Source of the DNA: Rhodanobacter sp. FDAARGOS 1247 | GTDB lineage: Bacteria; Pseudomonadota; Gammaproteobacteria; Xanthomonadales; Rhodanobacteraceae | Direction: 5' to 3' | DNA length: 64,000 nt | Assembly (NCBI RefSeq): GCF_016889805.1 | Contig: NZ_CP069535.1 | Coordinates: 124,001-188,000, forward strand | Shown: in pieces, positions 35,501-42,462 of the stretch | Layout: every line of letters begins with the position of its first letter | Position numbering within the stretch: position 1 is the stretch's first letter | Position numbers and translations under genes: made by a program | Notes under the pieces: model-generated | What the model was told of the DNA's origin: nothing | Seen by the model: the letters and a program-made list of their open reading frames with translations, nothing else | Database searches by the model: none

Positions 35501-35759
35501 CATGACCACCCTGGTGGCGATGGGCGCGGCGCTGCCGCTGGCGATCGGCTTCGGCTACGGCTCGGAGCTGCGCCAGCCGCTGGGCATCGCCATTCTCGGC
35601 GGCCTGCTGGTGTCGCAGCTGCTGACCCTGCTGAGCACGCCGGCGATCTACCTGTGGCAGCATGACCGGCGCGAGCGCAAGGCGGCGCGGCAGAAGCTGC
35701 GCGCCGAAATCCGGCGCCAGCGGGCGCTGCAGCAGCAGATGCCGGCCTTGCCACGATGA
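32589..35759 (+). CDS. RND-family efflux transporter (HAE1/MdtB-MdtC-like), subunit 1
   Basis: 1056 residues. The start is a TTG at 32589 with AGGGAGG just upstream; it aligns exactly with the ATG of the next RND gene (NIFAPLIRRPVGTSLLAIG versus NVFAPLIRRPVGTSLLAIG). Twelve membrane helices, two large periplasmic loops and the proton-relay Asp pair in TM4 (GFVVDDAIVVIENIVRH) are present. An unusual Gly run lies in the second periplasmic loop (FFGGGGGGGGDGGVG). Family members export drugs, bile salts or metabolites as part of a tripartite pump. It follows btuB by about 220 bases on the same strand. Confidence 0.93.
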   Translation: MNIFAPLIRRPVGTSLLAIGLMLAGLWAYLLLGVAAFPSIEFPGVAVFAQMPGASAQTMASTVVAPLERHLGRIPGVKQMFSSASEGGAQIQVLFDFGRTTDAAARDVQAAINAAAADLPPGLPSPPGFFKFDTSQVPVLLVSLTSTSLPPDRLFDLTDTLLKPAVAQIPGVAQVQVSGGTPHAVRIALNASSLAVKGLTTNDVANALRAANVTSPQGMLSNGVTRMTVTANDALHTPQDFASLIISSRNGVPVRLSDVATISSGQQDQYTAAWFNGTRAVTMQISKRPEANAVATVTAIRAQLPVLRNLLPADVTITPIFDLTPTTESALHEVEVALLMSIVMVALVMLVFLRRLRPTLIAMLSVPLSLAGALVVMWMMGFTLNIFSLVALVLCVGFVVDDAIVVIENIVRHIERGMAPLQAALTGVREIGFTVISITLSLVAVFGPMVFGNNIFTVLMREFAVTLVATIVISAVVSLTLTPALCGRSLLQERPEEHAPGRLERWAERFDRWMLGVYERALDWAMHHRRVMRWQPPILLVLTVVLAIAVGITAGGGLMPKEDTGLLRARISAAANISPAELASRTRAMAAIIQADPAVLDVSTILGGGNSGGAVGNHSVLFVDLKPVGERNVSGQQVVDRLAVHFKNVSDLDVSLSAVQFFGGGGGGGGDGGVGQYSFQLNSTDGTPLQEPTLRLARVMRGMTQFKDVSSSFDGIGKQQMVQVDRDAAARLQVGMGQIDSALYNAFGQNQVSIIYSDINQYRVVLTADQAGELSPQALLGVYVRNSQGKMIPLSALAKIEPHLAPVTVSHFDQLESASISYNLGKGISQADGLKLVDQAIFAARLPPGVQKKYTGDNQNLLDALNNALLMLLAVILVMYVVLGVLYESLIHPLTILSTLPAAGMGAFLAMLVTHTQLTLMSIIAVLMLIGIVKKNAILMVDFALVAERERGLSPPAAIREAALVRFRPITMTTLVAMGAALPLAIGFGYGSELRQPLGIAILGGLLVSQLLTLLSTPAIYLWQHDRRERKAARQKLRAEIRRQRALQQQMPALPR

Positions 35760-35838
35760 TCTCCGCCACCCCTGCCTTCCGGCAGGGTGTGGACTTCAGG
35801 CACATTCGCCGCGCCCCCCGGGCGGGCATAAAGCCCGC

Positions 35839-35907
35839 ATGAACGGAACTCTCGCCTTGCACGTCGCCACCTTGCTTCGCCGCCGCCTGCGGGTGCCGGC
35901 ACGATGA
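35839..35907 (+). CDS. Possible 22-residue leader peptide upstream of RND subunit 2
   Basis: An ATG at 35839 opens a 22-codon frame (MNGTLALHVATLLRRRLRVP then AR) whose TGA overlaps the next RND start as ATGA. The second RND gene has no obvious ribosome site of its own, so coupled translation is possible. The leader itself also lacks a clear ribosome site and sits after a GCGGGC-ATAAA-GCCCGC hairpin. I regard it as speculative. Confidence 0.25.
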   Translation: MNGTLALHVATLLRRRLRVPAR

Positions 35908-38900
35908 ATGTCTTTGCGCCACTGATCCGCCGCCCGGTCGGGACCTCGCTGCTGGCGATCGGCCTGATGCTGGCCGGCCTGTGGGCCTACCTGCTGCTCG
36001 GCGTGGCCGCGCTGCCGTCGCTGGACTTCCCCGGCGTCTACGTGGTGGCCAACCAGCCCGGCGCCAGCGCGCAGACCATGGCCAACACCGTGCTGGCGCC
36101 GCTGGAGCGGCACCTGGGGCGGATTCCCGGCATCGACGAGATGTACGGCAACGCCAGCGAGGGCTCGGCCTCGGTGATGGTGCGCTTCACCATGGACCGC
36201 ACCGCCGACAGCGCCGCCCGCGACGTGCAGGCGGCGATCAACGCCGCCGCGGTCGACCTGCCCAGCGGGATGCCTTCGCCGCCGCAGTATTTCAAGTTCG
36301 ACACCTCGCAGATCCCGATCCTGTTCATCACGCTGACCTCCAGCGGGATGCCGCAGGACCAGCTGTTCGACCTGGCCGACACCTTGCTGAAACCCGCGGT
36401 GGCGCAGATCGATGGCGTGGCCCAGGTGCAGGTGTTCGGCGGCACCCCGCATGCGGTGCGGATCGAGCTGGACACCACCGCGCTGGCGGCCAAGAACCTC
36501 ACCGCCAACGACGTGGCCAATGCGCTGCGCGCGGCCAACGTCACCTCGCCGCAGGGCATGCTCAGCGACGGCCGCACCCGGATGACGGTCAGCGCCACCG
36601 ACGGCCTGCAGTCTCCGGCCGAGTTCGCGCACCTGCTGATCTCGGTGAAGAACGGCACGCCGGTGCGGCTGTCCGACGTGGCGAAGGTGTACAGCGGCCA
36701 GCAGGACGAATACCAGGCCGCCTGGTTCAACGACCAGCACACCGTGGGCCTGCAGATCAGCAAGCGGCCGGAAGCGAACGCGGTGGCCACGGTGGAGGCG
36801 ATCCGCGCCCGCCTGCCGCAGCTGCGCGCGTCGCTGCCCTCGAACATCGAGATGTCGCCGGTGTTCGACCTCACCCAGACCACCAAGTCGGCGCTGCACG
36901 AGGTGCAGGTGGCGCTGCTGATCTCGATCGTGATGGTGGTGCTGGTGATGCTGCTGTTCCTGCGCCGGCTGCGGCCGACCCTGATCGCCACCCTGAGCGT
37001 GCCGCTGTCGCTGGCCGGCGCCTTCGTGGTGATGTGGACGCTGGGCTACACGCTGAACACCTTGTCGCTGGTGGCGCTGGTGCTGTGCATCGGCTTCGTG
37101 GTCGACGACGCGATCGTGGTGATCGAGAACATCGTGCGCCACATGGAACGGGGCGAGCCGCCGATGGCGGCGGCGCTGACCGGCGTGCGCGAGATCGGCT
37201 TCACGGTGATCTCGATCACCCTGTCGCTGGTGGCGGTGTTCGCGCCGCTGCTGTTCGGCAACAACATGCTGGTGATGCTGCTGCGCGAGTTCTCGGTGAC
37301 GCTGACCGCGGCGGTGGTGATCTCGGCGCTGGTCTCGCTGACCCTGACGCCGGCCCTGTGCGCGTGGATGCTGGAACACGAACCGGCGACCCGCAAGCCG
37401 CCGGGCCGGATCGAACGGGCGGTGGAGAGCTTCGATCGCCGCTTGTCGCGGGCCTATGAAAGCGCGCTGGACTGGGCGATGCACCATCGCCGCATCATGC
37501 GCTGGCAGCCGCTGCTGCTGCTGTTCCTCACCTTCGCGCTGGGTTTCGCGGTGGCCAAGACCGCCGGCGGCACCTTCATGCCCGACGAGGACACCGGCCA
37601 GCTGCAGGTCGACGTCAACGCCGACGCCAACATCTCGCCGGCGCAGATGACCGAGCGCACGCTGGCGGTGGCGAAGATCATGCAGGCCGACCCGGCCGTG
37701 CTCGACCAGCTGACCATGCTGGGCGGCAACAACGCCGGCGGCGCGGTGGGCAACAGCGCGCAGATGTTCGTCGACCTGAAGCCCCGCGGCCACGGCCCCG
37801 GCCAGCGCGAGGAAGGCATCAAGCAGGTGGTCGAGCGGCTGTCGAAGCAGTACGACCAGCTGGCCGGCGTGAAAGTCTCGGTCAGCGCGGCGCAGTTCCT
37901 GGGCGGCGGTGGCAGCGGCGACGGCGGCGGCCAGTACGAATTCCAGCTGGTCAGCAACAACGGCGAGGACCTGCAGCCGTGGGTGCTGAAGATGGTGCGG
38001 CAGATGCGCACCATCAAGGAGTTCCGCGACGTCGGCAGCAACTTCGACCAGGTCGGCAAGCAGCAGCTGCTGAAGATCGACCGCGAGGCGGCGGCGCGCC
38101 TGCACGTGGGCGTGGGCACGATCGACTCGGCGCTGTACAACTCGTTTGGTCAGCGCCAGGTCTCGCAGATCTACTCCGACATCAACCAGTACGCGGTGGT
38201 GCTCAGCGCCGCCGCGGCGCAGACGGTGAGCCCGGAGTCGCTGCTGAACATCCGCGTGCGCAACGAGCAGGGCCTGATGATCCCGCTGTCCGCGCTGGCC
38301 ACCATCGCGCCGAACATCGCCCCGCTGCGGGTGCGCCATCACAACCAGCTGGAAGCGTCCACCATCACCTACAACCTGGCCAAGGACGTGCCGCAGGACC
38401 GCGGCGTGAAACTGGTCGAGCAGGCCGCCTTCGCAGTGGGCCTGCCGAACGGCATGAAGGTCGAGTACACCGGCGCCAACGAGCGCCTGCAGAAGTTCCA
38501 GTCCAACGGCATGGTGCTGCTGTTCGGCTCGATCCTGGCGATGTACATCGTGCTGGGCATCCTCTACGAAAGCCTCGGCCACCCGCTGACCATCCTGTCC
38601 ACCTTGCCCGCCGCGGGCGCCGGTGCCTTCCTCGCGATGCTGGTGACCCAGACGCAGATCTCGATGATGGCGATCATCGCGATCCTGATGCTCATAGGCA
38701 TCGTCAAGAAAAACGCGATCCTGATGGTCGACTTCGCCCTCGTCGCCGAACGCGAACGCGGCCTGTCCGCGCCCGAGGCGATCCGCGAAGCGGCACTGGT
38801 GCGCTTCCGCCCGATCACCATGACCACCCTGGTCGCGATGGGCGCTGCGCTGCCGCTGGCGATCGGCTTCGGCATCGGCTCGGAAATGCGCCAGCCACTG

Positions 38901-39071
38901 GGCATCGCCATCGTCGGCGGCCTGCTGGTGTCACAGCTGCTGACCTTGCTGAGCACCCCGGCGATCTACCTGTGGAACCACGACCGCAAGATCCGCAAGG
39001 CGGCGCGCAAGGCGCGCCGGGCGGAGAAGAAGCGGTTGAAGGCGCTGGGCAAGGTGCAGGTTGCAGGCTGA
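35904..39071 (+). CDS. RND-family efflux transporter (HAE1/MdtB-MdtC-like), subunit 2
   Basis: 1055 residues, a close paralogue of the preceding protein, with the same N-terminus, the TM4 relay (GFVVDDAIVVIENIVRH) and the C-terminal LIGIVKKNAILMVDFALVAE. In MdtBC systems two different RND subunits form one heterotrimer; the tandem pair here fits that model. The periplasmic adaptor and outer-membrane channel normally encoded beside them are absent here, so they must be borrowed from elsewhere. The gap to subunit 1 is 144 bases and contains a CCCTGCC/GGCAGGG hairpin. Confidence 0.93.
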   Translation: MNVFAPLIRRPVGTSLLAIGLMLAGLWAYLLLGVAALPSLDFPGVYVVANQPGASAQTMANTVLAPLERHLGRIPGIDEMYGNASEGSASVMVRFTMDRTADSAARDVQAAINAAAVDLPSGMPSPPQYFKFDTSQIPILFITLTSSGMPQDQLFDLADTLLKPAVAQIDGVAQVQVFGGTPHAVRIELDTTALAAKNLTANDVANALRAANVTSPQGMLSDGRTRMTVSATDGLQSPAEFAHLLISVKNGTPVRLSDVAKVYSGQQDEYQAAWFNDQHTVGLQISKRPEANAVATVEAIRARLPQLRASLPSNIEMSPVFDLTQTTKSALHEVQVALLISIVMVVLVMLLFLRRLRPTLIATLSVPLSLAGAFVVMWTLGYTLNTLSLVALVLCIGFVVDDAIVVIENIVRHMERGEPPMAAALTGVREIGFTVISITLSLVAVFAPLLFGNNMLVMLLREFSVTLTAAVVISALVSLTLTPALCAWMLEHEPATRKPPGRIERAVESFDRRLSRAYESALDWAMHHRRIMRWQPLLLLFLTFALGFAVAKTAGGTFMPDEDTGQLQVDVNADANISPAQMTERTLAVAKIMQADPAVLDQLTMLGGNNAGGAVGNSAQMFVDLKPRGHGPGQREEGIKQVVERLSKQYDQLAGVKVSVSAAQFLGGGGSGDGGGQYEFQLVSNNGEDLQPWVLKMVRQMRTIKEFRDVGSNFDQVGKQQLLKIDREAAARLHVGVGTIDSALYNSFGQRQVSQIYSDINQYAVVLSAAAAQTVSPESLLNIRVRNEQGLMIPLSALATIAPNIAPLRVRHHNQLEASTITYNLAKDVPQDRGVKLVEQAAFAVGLPNGMKVEYTGANERLQKFQSNGMVLLFGSILAMYIVLGILYESLGHPLTILSTLPAAGAGAFLAMLVTQTQISMMAIIAILMLIGIVKKNAILMVDFALVAERERGLSAPEAIREAALVRFRPITMTTLVAMGAALPLAIGFGIGSEMRQPLGIAIVGGLLVSQLLTLLSTPAIYLWNHDRKIRKAARKARRAEKKRLKALGKVQVAG

Positions 39072-39240
39072 GACTGCGCATGTCTTGACCACTCGGAAGG
39101 CCGAGTCCCTGCGTGCATTCCGGCTCTGAAGCATGCCGCGTGCTGCGGACTGAACTGCGCTTGTCGCAAGAACTTGCTCGTTGACACGGCGCCGCGACGA
39201 GGCAGAGTCTTTCCACGAGCCCGAGCATCAAGCAGCCAGG

Positions 39241-41184
39241 ATCAGGTGGCCGCCTCGGCCAAAACCGCTCGCACCTACGACGCGATGAACCGGGTGCTGA
39301 CGATCAGTCCGCCGACGGGAACGCAGGGCACGACGTACACGTGCGACACCCGAGGCCACGTCGCCAGCGCCAGTTCGGGCATCAGCCTGTGGTGGCCAAC
39401 TACGACACCCGTGGAAACATCACCGGCGAGGCCCTGTGGGTGAATGGCCAGAACGCTTGGGGCATCGGCTACTCCCACGATGTCTATAACCATCTATCGG
39501 CCATCGGCTACCCGGGCAGCCCCGGTGAAGGCGTCGCCTACGCACCCGATGCACTGGGCCGCGCCACCCAGGCAGGCAGTTACGCCAGCGGCGTGCACTA
39601 CTTTCCCGACGACAGCGAACAGGGCCACCTGTTGGGCAACGGCATCAGCGCCCTGATCCAGAAGAACACGCGTCTGCTGCCGTCCGGCCTCAGCTATGCC
39701 CGCGGCGGTACGCAGCGCCTGAATGAGGCTTACCTTTACGACAAGGACGCCAACCTCACCAGCGTCACGGATCTGGTCAACGGCCAGAACAACCAGACCC
39801 TGGGCTACGACGGGCTGAACCGGCTGATCTCGGCGATCGCGCCGAATGCGTGGGGTACGCAGTCCTACGCCTACGACGCCCTCAACAACCTGCGCCAGAA
39901 CGTCAACATCGGCTTTCCGATCAACATGCACGTGGACGCCAACAACCGCCTGACCAGCGTGACGTTCGGCACCACTCCGTTCACCACCTACCAGAACGAC
40001 GCTCGCGGCAATCGCACCGCGATGACCTACAACGGCGTCACCACCCAGTACAGCTTCGACGCGAAGAACCAGCTGCTGGCGGTGCCGGGCGTGGCCAGTT
40101 ACGCCTACGACGCGGCGGGGCGGCGGATCATGAAGACGCCCGCCGTGGGCGGCGCTACGGCAGCTACCTACAGCTTCTACAACCAGGCCGGGCAATTGAT
40201 GTTCGGCTACGACGCGGCCACCGGGCAGGGCACCAACTACATCTACCTCAACGGCAAACTGATCGCGCGGCACAAGGGCAACACCGTCACCTACCTGCTG
40301 ACCGACCGGCTGGGCAGCCCGGTGCGCGAGGCGGATGCCAGCGGCAATGTCACGGCGAGCTTCAGTTACGCACCGTACGGCAGTCTGTCCAGCGGGCCGA
40401 ACCAGAGCCAGCCGGGGTTTACCGGGCATGTGAATGATCCGGAGACGGCGTTCGTTTATATGCAGGCGAGGTATTACGATGCGGGAACGGGGCATATGCT
40501 CAGCGTCGATCCGGTGGGGTCGGTGCCGGGGGATATGTTTGGGTTTAATCGATATTCGTATGCCAATAATAATCCGATTATTAACGTCGACCCGGACGGT
40601 CGTGCAACCGATCCGGTGGAAGATGTAAAAGAGGGTCGTGTGGAAACACCGGGTGTTGCATTGCGGAGCGCTATGAATGAGGCCGTTGGAAGAGATCTGG
40701 TTTCTCAGATACGCAGCATTGATCCAAACTATCAGTTGCCATCTGTTTCAGGGCCCGCGGGTGGGCCATATTATACAGATATCACAAATGATATACTTTC
40801 AAGCGATTTATCCAATTTGCAAAAGAACGGGACGCCTCAATGTCTAAATCCTGATACGCCGACAGCTGGGCAGCAAGCTCCTAATTTTGTTGTGTCGCCG
40901 AATGGTACCGCCTTTCCCATTCCGGAAGGGGCTCAAGGGCCAAAGCCGGTGATTAATAATTCTGGAAATCAAACGGGAATTTCGTTCACTGGCGGATCTG
41001 GTGGCTCCAATGGGCAAGTTTCGACTATTAGGATAATGAATCCAACTCCAGCTAGGGTAGAAGTCCCGGTTATCCAGGGGGATACATCAAGTATGAAAAC
41101 TCGGCATCACCCAAGCCGCAAGGGGTAGACCCATACAGTGGTCAGACTTTGCCAAATTCTCAATCGCACTTTCCAATTGAATAG
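39241..41184 (+). pseudogene. Rhs-family C-terminal cassette (rhs1) with two frameshifts
   Basis: YD/Rhs repeats begin at about 39244 (ARTYDAMNRVLTISPPTG) without a signal peptide or upstream Rhs body, so the 5' end is lost. Near 39385-39395 the frame shifts. The long frame then carries YD repeats, the Rhs core (YLLTDRLGSPVREADASGNV, GFTGHVNDPETAFVYMQARY, DPVGSVPGDMFGFNRYSY) and a more AT-rich toxin domain. At 41054-41058 a missing G in AGGGT breaks the toxin C-terminus. The restored frame reads GRSPGYPGGYIKYENS ... QTLPNSQSHFPIE and stops at 41184. The open frame as it stands stops at 41128. The toxin family is not identified. Confidence 0.75.
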
Positions 41185-41195
41185 CCAGGACTGTG

Positions 41196-41516
41196 ATGAA
41201 TAAGTCAAAATTGAGTGCCATTCTTGGTTTAAGCGTTTCTGATGCCGTTTTGACTGGTGACGATGCCGGAATCGCCTTTGAAAATGGAGCTAGTCTCGCC
41301 GTTTACAATAAGTACGAGTTGGCGGGATTCACTTTAAGCGAGGCGCATCTATTGATTGGTAGCGCTGTAACATATGTAAACGAAACTGATGATGCGGTTA
41401 TCATTGAATTTGGGGGCAAATTTTTGCTTAAGGTGAATATGCAAGATGAGGCTTATACGGGGCCGGAGGCAATGCAGATGCGAGTACCCGGAACGCCAGT
41501 TGTGATCTGGAACTAG
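41196..41516 (+). CDS. Probable immunity protein for rhs1
   Basis: 106 residues from the ATG at 41196, with CCAGGA upstream. It starts 11 bases after the restored toxin stop, the standard place for an Rhs immunity gene. The protein is small, acidic and has no signal peptide (MNKSKLSAILGLSVSDAVLT ... IEFGGKFLLKVNMQDE), so it should act in the cytoplasm, which implies a cytoplasmic toxin target. Its base composition is lower in GC than the core genes, as is the toxin tip. It is intact although the toxin reading frame is broken. No named family recognised. Confidence 0.65.
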   Translation: MNKSKLSAILGLSVSDAVLTGDDAGIAFENGASLAVYNKYELAGFTLSEAHLLIGSAVTYVNETDDAVIIEFGGKFLLKVNMQDEAYTGPEAMQMRVPGTPVVIWN

Positions 41517-41553
41517 AAATAAAAAAAGCTTTGTGAAGCCTTAGGGTCAGGTC

Positions 41554-41612
41554 CTGAGGTTTCCCCACGAATTCATGTCGGCACACCGAGTTGATTGCGG
41601 CAAAAGGGGTCA
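41554..41612. repeat. Cassette 3' junction repeat, copy 1
   Basis: CTGAGGTTTCCCCACG (41554-41569) and GGCAAAAGGGGTCA (41599-41612) both recur after the second immunity gene at 46090-46105 and 46117-46130, with different spacing (45 versus 27 bases between their starts). They mark the 3' border of each toxin-immunity pair. Confidence 0.7.
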
Positions 41613-42443
41613 GAGACATTATCCGACGAGGAGTGGTGGTCTGAACTGATGGTGGGGCTTGGTTCGGGCTGCGAGGATGGGGCTGGTCAGAAGATGGCGG
41701 GAGGCCGTCATGCCACGTCAGCGCCGTCTTGACTTGCCCGGGGTTCCGCAACACGTCATCCAGCGCGGGAACAATCGCCAGCCGTGCTTCCTGCGCCTGC
41801 AGGACTACCGGTGCTACCTGAGTCAGCTCGGCGAGGCGGCGCTGGCACATGGTTGTCGAGTCCACGCCTATGTATTGATGACCAACCACGTGCACCTGCT
41901 GATGACGCCGGAGGTGACCGGTGCGGTCGCGCGAACGATGCAAGCTCTCGGCCGCCGCTATGTGGGTTACTTCAATGCGACCTATCGGCGCAGCGGCACG
42001 CTTTGGGAGGGGCGCTACAAGTCCTGCCTGATCGACAGCGAGCGCTACCTGCTCACTTGCTACCGCTACATCGAGCTCAACCCCGTGCGCGCCGCGATGG
42101 TGGAGGTGCCGAGCGACTACGCCTGGTCAAGCTACCGCGCCAACGCGGAGGGCGTGACCGACCGTCTCGTTCACCCGCACGACGCGTATGCTCAGTTGGG
42201 TGCGACAGTTGATGAGCGGTGCGCTGCCTATCGTGCCTTGTTTCTTGAAGCGATCGGGGAGGACCGAATGAGCGAGATTCGCGCTTACGTCCAACAGCAG
42301 CGCGCCCTGGGAAGCAGCCGGTTTCAAAACGCCATTGAGGCAGAACTGCGACGCGTCGCGACGATAAGGCCGCGAGGCTGGCCGCCAGGGAAGGCCCGAG
42401 CTACCGGGGTCGGTCGTGAATAATGTCTCTGACCCCTTTTGCC
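41599..42443 (+). mobile_element. RAYT transposase unit with 24-bp inverted ends
   Basis: Perfect 24-bp inverted repeats at 41599-41622 and 42420-42443 (each including GGCAAAAGGGGTCAGAGAC or its complement) bracket one transposase gene, whose stop codon lies inside the right repeat. This is how REP-associated tyrosine transposases are usually arranged. The unit separates the rhs1 pair from the 5'-truncated fibronectin gene. Confidence 0.8.
41710..42423 (+). CDS. REP-associated tyrosine transposase (Y1/IS200-like, RAYT)
   Basis: 237 residues from the ATG at 41710 (MPRQRRLDLPGVPQHVIQRG). The family signature is complete: VIQRGNNRQPCF, the HUH-type metal motif YVLMTNHVHLL, then GTLWEGRYKSCLI and the catalytic Tyr region YLLTCYRYIELNPVRA, and a late WSSYRANA. 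These single-stranded-DNA transposases act on REP palindromes. The C-terminus (QQQRALGSSRFQNAIEAEL) is the usual RAYT extension. It appears intact. Confidence 0.92.
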   Translation: MPRQRRLDLPGVPQHVIQRGNNRQPCFLRLQDYRCYLSQLGEAALAHGCRVHAYVLMTNHVHLLMTPEVTGAVARTMQALGRRYVGYFNATYRRSGTLWEGRYKSCLIDSERYLLTCYRYIELNPVRAAMVEVPSDYAWSSYRANAEGVTDRLVHPHDAYAQLGATVDERCAAYRALFLEAIGEDRMSEIRAYVQQQRALGSSRFQNAIEAELRRVATIRPRGWPPGKARATGVGRE

Positions 42444-42462
42444 TTTCCTTTTGCCTTCGTTG

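Noticed and set aside
35796..38582. A 928-codon open frame on the minus strand opposite the second RND gene
   Set aside because: It mirrors a clear RND gene and is rich in His/Gln/Arg, the usual by-product of high-GC coding on the other strand.
39072..39240. Possible Rhs 5' sequence upstream of rhs1
   Set aside because: No YD repeat or signal peptide can be read before about 39244, so it is treated as plain intergenic DNA.
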